Source: Cladochytrium replicatum
Lineage: Eukaryota > Chytridiomycota > Chytridiomycetes > Cladochytriales > Cladochytriaceae
DNA length: 64,000 nucleotides
Direction: 5' to 3'
Assembly: GCA_025526935.1 (NCBI GenBank)
Contig: JAHLKD010000085.1
Coordinates: 175,518 to 239,517, forward strand
In this document: in pieces, positions 60,003 through 64,000 of the stretch
Layout of the letters: each line of letters begins with the position of its first letter
Position numbering within the stretch: the first letter of the stretch is position 1
Notes under the pieces: model-generated
Database searches by the model: none
What the model saw: the letters and a program-made list of their open reading frames with translations, nothing else
What the model was told of the DNA's origin: nothing
Position numbers and translations under genes: made by a program

Positions 60003-62292
60003 AGAGTACCACTGCAATCTACACGTAAATGCCAAACCTCTCGGTTTGATTGACTCTGGTGCTACTGCTTGGATGACTCCAGACAGACATGCATTCAAGA
60101 ATTTATTTTACGTTAATGATGCAGGAGATGTTTACTTGGCAGACAATCATCCCATTCCTATTAAAGGCTATGGAGATATTGCACTTGTTTTGTCAAATGG
60201 TTCAAAAAACAAATTCAAAATGCACTTTTTGTTCCCGATTTAGAGGATACACTTATATCTGTCTATAGCATCATCGGGGATGAAGGTGATATAGTCAGTT
60301 TCACCAAAGACAAAGTCTATTTGTCAAACAAAGGAACTGAACAATGTGTTACCATTGGTTTAAGACGTGGAGGTTTATATTATCTTCATGGAAGTTTGGA
60401 TACTACTGATCCATTACTTAACCACTCTTCCAAAATAGGTGCAGCTATTTTGACGAATCTTTCTAATTCTGCACTCTCTGTTGGCAAACAGAATGTTTTA
60501 CCTGGTACCACTACAAACACTGCCCAAGAGCAGCAGACAACCACGTCTGGTGTAAGGTTTGACACAGTGAAGGACAACAATGTTTTCCCAAAAGATTCTA
60601 ACAAAACTAGATATTACGGGGGTGAAGTTTTAGACGGAGCTTCATCTGCAACATTAAGTCTATACTCCCAAACAATGGCTGATAATGGAGTAAACAACGT
60701 TTCAGCTGTGACCATCAACAAATTAGCTAGATTACACCGGCAATTTGGTCACATATATTTGCGGAAAATCCTGCAAACTTTACATTCTCTGGGAAAGAAA
60801 CTGCCCAAAGTCAGGAGTGATGCACTTGATTTTGTTAACTCGTCTATTTTACAGAACTGCATAATTTGCAATCAGACTAAGGCTGTACAAACTCCAATTT
60901 ACTCAACGCTAAGTCCAGCACTGAGGAAATTATATCGCCTACATACTGATGCAGTACCGATTGTCAGAAATGGCAAAACAATAGGTCACTGGCAGATTAT
61001 CGTAGATGAATACAGTTCTCACATCACAATCTACTTCTTGCAACGAAAGAGCGAAGCCTCTGATAGTATGCTAAGACACATTGCAGATGTTGAAAATAGA
61101 TTTCTGCCACTTCACGTCTATGAAGTGAGATCCGATTCTGGAGAACTATTGTCAAACCAATTCTTGACTTGGTGTAGTAACAAGGTACCACGCATACATG
61201 CCCATCCTTCACCTGCATCAGTCAAAGAGCTGAATGGTCTTGCTGAACGGAATGTCCGTTCAATGAAAGAGATGTACAAGTCTATGCTGAAAACAGCTGG
61301 TCTTCCACATACTTTACAGTTCATCAAATTTGCCATCCTTTATGCTGCGACTGTCAAAAATTGTGTTTACCATTCTAGAACTAAGAATGTACCACATGCT
61401 GTTTACTTTGACAAGCTGATTGATCCGGCAATCATTCACACCTTTGGTACCCTGGTTAGTCTCTGGATTTCTCCAGAACAAAGGTCTAGTCGCAAAGTAT
61501 CAGAGAAGTCAGAGCTAGGACTATTTCTGGGTTATAAGGGTGAAGATATGAAAATCATTCATGCTTTGAATCTTAATACCAAACGCATAAGCGAATATTT
61601 TCATTTTACTTTTCATGAGGGAGTATTTGTTGGCTTAAACCCAACATCACAAACTTTAAATGACCTCACCAAACACTATCCTATTCCTCAGGGTCAACAT
61701 TTTGATATTTCAAATTTACCTGATATGAATAGCGATAATGACAATACTACAGACTCAGATTCTGATGATAGCGCTAACTCCTCATCTGATGAGGAGTTGG
61801 ATCCCAACCAACGATTTTATCATCGAATGGATATCTCACAAATGCATGTTACTCCTATGTCCCAACATGATTCAAATGTTGATGACGAGCACGATACCAC
61901 CAACGACTATAACCATTCGTTAAACATGAACAATGACACCTATGTACCACTTTCTGTACAACACGTACAAGAACAAAATGAAGATGATTCCCAAAGTGAT
62001 TTGGAAGATTTACAATGGATTGGTGAAGATGATGACAACGATTATGGATTTGTTGCACACAAAGCCAAACGTCGCAAACTTAAAGGCAAACAACCTATGG
62101 TTACTCCAACAAACAGATTTCATCCCCAGCGAAGACATCCTTTGTTGAGACGTAATATCCCCAATGTCAATGTAAATGAGAAAGCAAAATCGAGTACACC
62201 CGACATTCCTATACCTCAAGGACACTTGAGAAGTATTCCCAAAACAGTCCAGGAAGCTATGTTGCGACCTGATGAATGGCCATACTGGCTTG
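60003..62292 (+). pseudogene. Copia element 2 pol, N-terminal half
   Basis: Protease reads GLIDSGATAWMTPDRHAFKN. A frameshift near 60215 precedes VPDLEDTLISVYSIIGDEGD. From 60321 the frame is open: pre-integrase HRQFGHIYLRKILQTL with CIICNQTK, integrase HTDAVPIV, WQIIVDEYSSHITIYFLQRK, EVRSDSGELLSNQF and SVKELNGLAERNVRSMKEMY, then an acidic linker. It ends at RPDEWPYWL, just before the reverse transcriptase, where element 3 is inserted. Confidence 0.85.
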
Positions 62293-62889
62293 TGTTAAGT
62301 ATTTCGATTGATGGACTTGGCCAATCCAGTCATTGATAGTACAAAAACACAAACGCCCGATATACAGAAATGTCACTCTTCACTGAGCAACATTTCTAAC
62401 TATTGAACTAAAGCATATAGATGATGATCTATTACGAGTTTGGATACCTCCAGTTATTTCTTCATGGGTTATATTTATTGCGGCCATAGGTATAGTAAAC
62501 TGTCATTACTTTTATATCATCCACTTGTAGAAGTGAAGCCCGGATCAGATCACAGCAAAGGTTTACATATGATTAACGCGTTCGTGGGAATCATGTGTGA
62601 GAACAATCCTGTTGAGGAGAGCTAGATCTCACGCACAGCTTAGCATGATTATGCTTCGCTACGCCTGTGAGAAGAAGAGTCAAACCTTATCGCTTCGATC
62701 CAGATCTTCCGGAAGGAAAAGCCAAAACGACAGTACACTTATTAAAGGAGCCTGTGGCGATACACACAAGGAGCATTCTCTTGCGCTAGTACTTGTGACT
62801 CGCAATCTTCTTTATTCATCTCTTAGAAACAAACCCGTGAATTAGCAACACACACAACCTGAGGATCCAGACCACAGCTTTGTTCAACA
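62293..62889 (+). repeat. 5' LTR of copia element 3
   Basis: It runs TGTTAAGTATTTCG to TTGTTCAACA, 597 bases. The left flank GCTTG is not repeated on the right, as expected for the 5' LTR of a full element whose right end is outside the window. Confidence 0.85.
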
Positions 62890-62940
62890 CAATAGTTACG
62901 AATCGTTGCTTAACACATTTCTTTGGACAACAACGACAAG

Positions 62941-64000
62941 ATGGGTTCAGGATCGAATGACGCCACATCTTCGCGGCCGAAGCCATTCACCGGTAAAACG
63001 CTGCAGGATTTCGATCTGTACATGGAACAAGTGCAGACTTACGCAAACTTACGTGGCGGCGCTGGCACTATGCTTCTCCAAGAACCAATGGCTCTTCCTG
63101 ATAATCCGAATTACGAGGCGGAAGGAAATCGCCCACAGCGTCCGATAGTCATCGCCGGAGCTGCTGGCGGAGCTGCTAACGAAGCACGAGCACAATGGGA
63201 AGCAGAACTACGTGAACATTTGGCGATCGTCACACACAACAGTCACTTACGTACGCAATAGCGTGCTGAGATGCAAGATTACCGTGCACAACAAGCGGAC
63301 AATAACGTCGCAGTTGGAATTCTATGCGAATGTTTCCCAAAACGCGACATGAATCGAGTCAGAGCTTATGCGTCAGCAAAAGGCAAAGTCGATGGACTTC
63401 GCCGAATTTTCAGTGCTGGCGGACAAGCTCCGATCGAATCGTCTATGTGGGAGCAACGGCTGGTAGATCTGAAATGTACGAACGGTCAGTCGGCAGAAAG
63501 CGTTCAGCAGTTTGTGACCGACCTCACTGAGTTATTCGAACTCAAACTGAACTCTTTACCGGACGAACTCGTAATCAAGGATCTACTAAACCGGTTAGTC
63601 GCAAAAATCACGATGCAGACATTGAACTACGGACCCTCGTACCTTTTCTCGGAAAAATGATCACTTCTGCGTATGCCGAATGGGAACCGGCGTTAATACA
63701 AGATCCAATTGATGCTGCAAATCCGAATGCTCCGCGACCATTCCACCAAAAGCCAACGCATTACTTCGAAACAGTGTCAAATATCTTGACCGACCTCAAC
63801 CAATTGGTCCAACTCAACGTCACCATGGATGCCGGTGGGCCGAATGGGACAAAGAAGGCCATGAAGGCAAAGGCGAAGAAAGCGAAGGCGAAAGCGAAAG
63901 CCAAGGTTGCGAAGTCGGAGGATATTTGTACCTTGCATCCGAACTCATCTCACACCAATGCTCAATGCCGTAAGCAGGGTGGCTCGAGTGGCTCAGGCAG
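62941..64000 (+). pseudogene. Copia element 3 gag, with stop and frameshift
   Basis: The frame starts MGSGSNDATSSRPKPFTGKT and gives LQDFDLYMEQVQTYANLRGG. A TAG at 63259-63261 (RTQ stop RAEMQDYR) interrupts it. From 63349 it matches the gag of element 1 almost exactly. A single-base loss near 63617 (MQTLNYG in place of MQTIELR) shifts the frame; the correct frame continues to the Lys/Ala run and SEDICTLHPNSSHTN at the window edge. Confidence 0.85.

Larger units (their letters stand above)
58103..62292 (+). mobile_element. Copia element 2 (plus strand), interrupted twice
   Basis: Plus-strand gag and the first half of pol belong to a copia family diverged from element 1. It is split by a solo LTR at 58515-59113 and by copia element 3 from 62293. 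The reverse transcriptase and RNase H half is absent up to the insertion point and may resume beyond the window. Confidence 0.8.
62293..64000 (+). mobile_element. Copia element 3 (plus strand), runs off the window
   Basis: A 5' LTR is followed by a short leader (CAATAGTTACGAATCG, possible primer-binding site) and gag. It interrupts pol of element 2. The remainder lies beyond 64000. Confidence 0.85.

Overview
This is a eukaryotic, most likely fungal, window. Genes are split by short introns of about 45-85 bases with GTAAGT/GTATGT donors, they are densely packed on both strands, and core products look fungal. A clear IFT80 gene (intraflagellar transport complex B) points to an organism that builds a flagellum. 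Together with the fungal gene set this suggests a zoosporic fungus such as a chytrid. That lineage call is an inference.

Layout. 1-2.4 kb: a decayed VWA-Vint gene. 2.5-14.7 kb: a nest of transposable elements. An APE-type non-LTR retroelement (LINE) copy carries an hAT DNA transposon (2806-8550) with 13-base terminal repeats and an exact 8-base target duplication. A second, internally deleted hAT copy lies head to head with it and forms a large imperfect palindrome. Next come a LINE-B fragment and a nearly full LINE-A that ends exactly at a tRNA-Phe gene. 14.9-42.7 kb: a conserved gene block in this order: GMC oxidoreductase, TBL1-type WD40 corepressor, a small unknown gene, nuclear cap-binding protein NCBP1, Sec1/Munc18, DEAH helicase DHX16/Prp2, cyclophilin-RRM PPIL4, short-chain dehydrogenase, an F-box/LRR-like gene that is probably broken, guanylate kinase with an N-terminal extension, a CaaX-ending unknown protein, and IFT80. 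42.7-50.1 kb: decayed LRR sequence, a VAMP/synaptobrevin gene, a decayed Harbinger-type transposase, LINE and hAT scraps, and an unknown coiled-coil gene. 50.2-64 kb: a minisatellite followed by three nested Ty1/copia elements with solo LTRs inserted in them.

Functional themes. NCBP1, DHX16 and PPIL4 all act in nuclear pre-mRNA processing, and Sec1 and VAMP are partners in vesicle fusion. Nothing indicates operon-like control. Two divergent gene pairs (NCBP1/Sec1, 58 bases apart, and TBL1/unknown, 62 bases apart) probably share promoters.

Limits. Exon borders were deduced by eye from reading frames, splice signals and remembered family sequences. No database search was run. The most interesting parts are the hAT palindrome with its captured sequences, the LINE-tRNA junctions, and the precise solo-LTR insertions that split two copia gag-pol genes.
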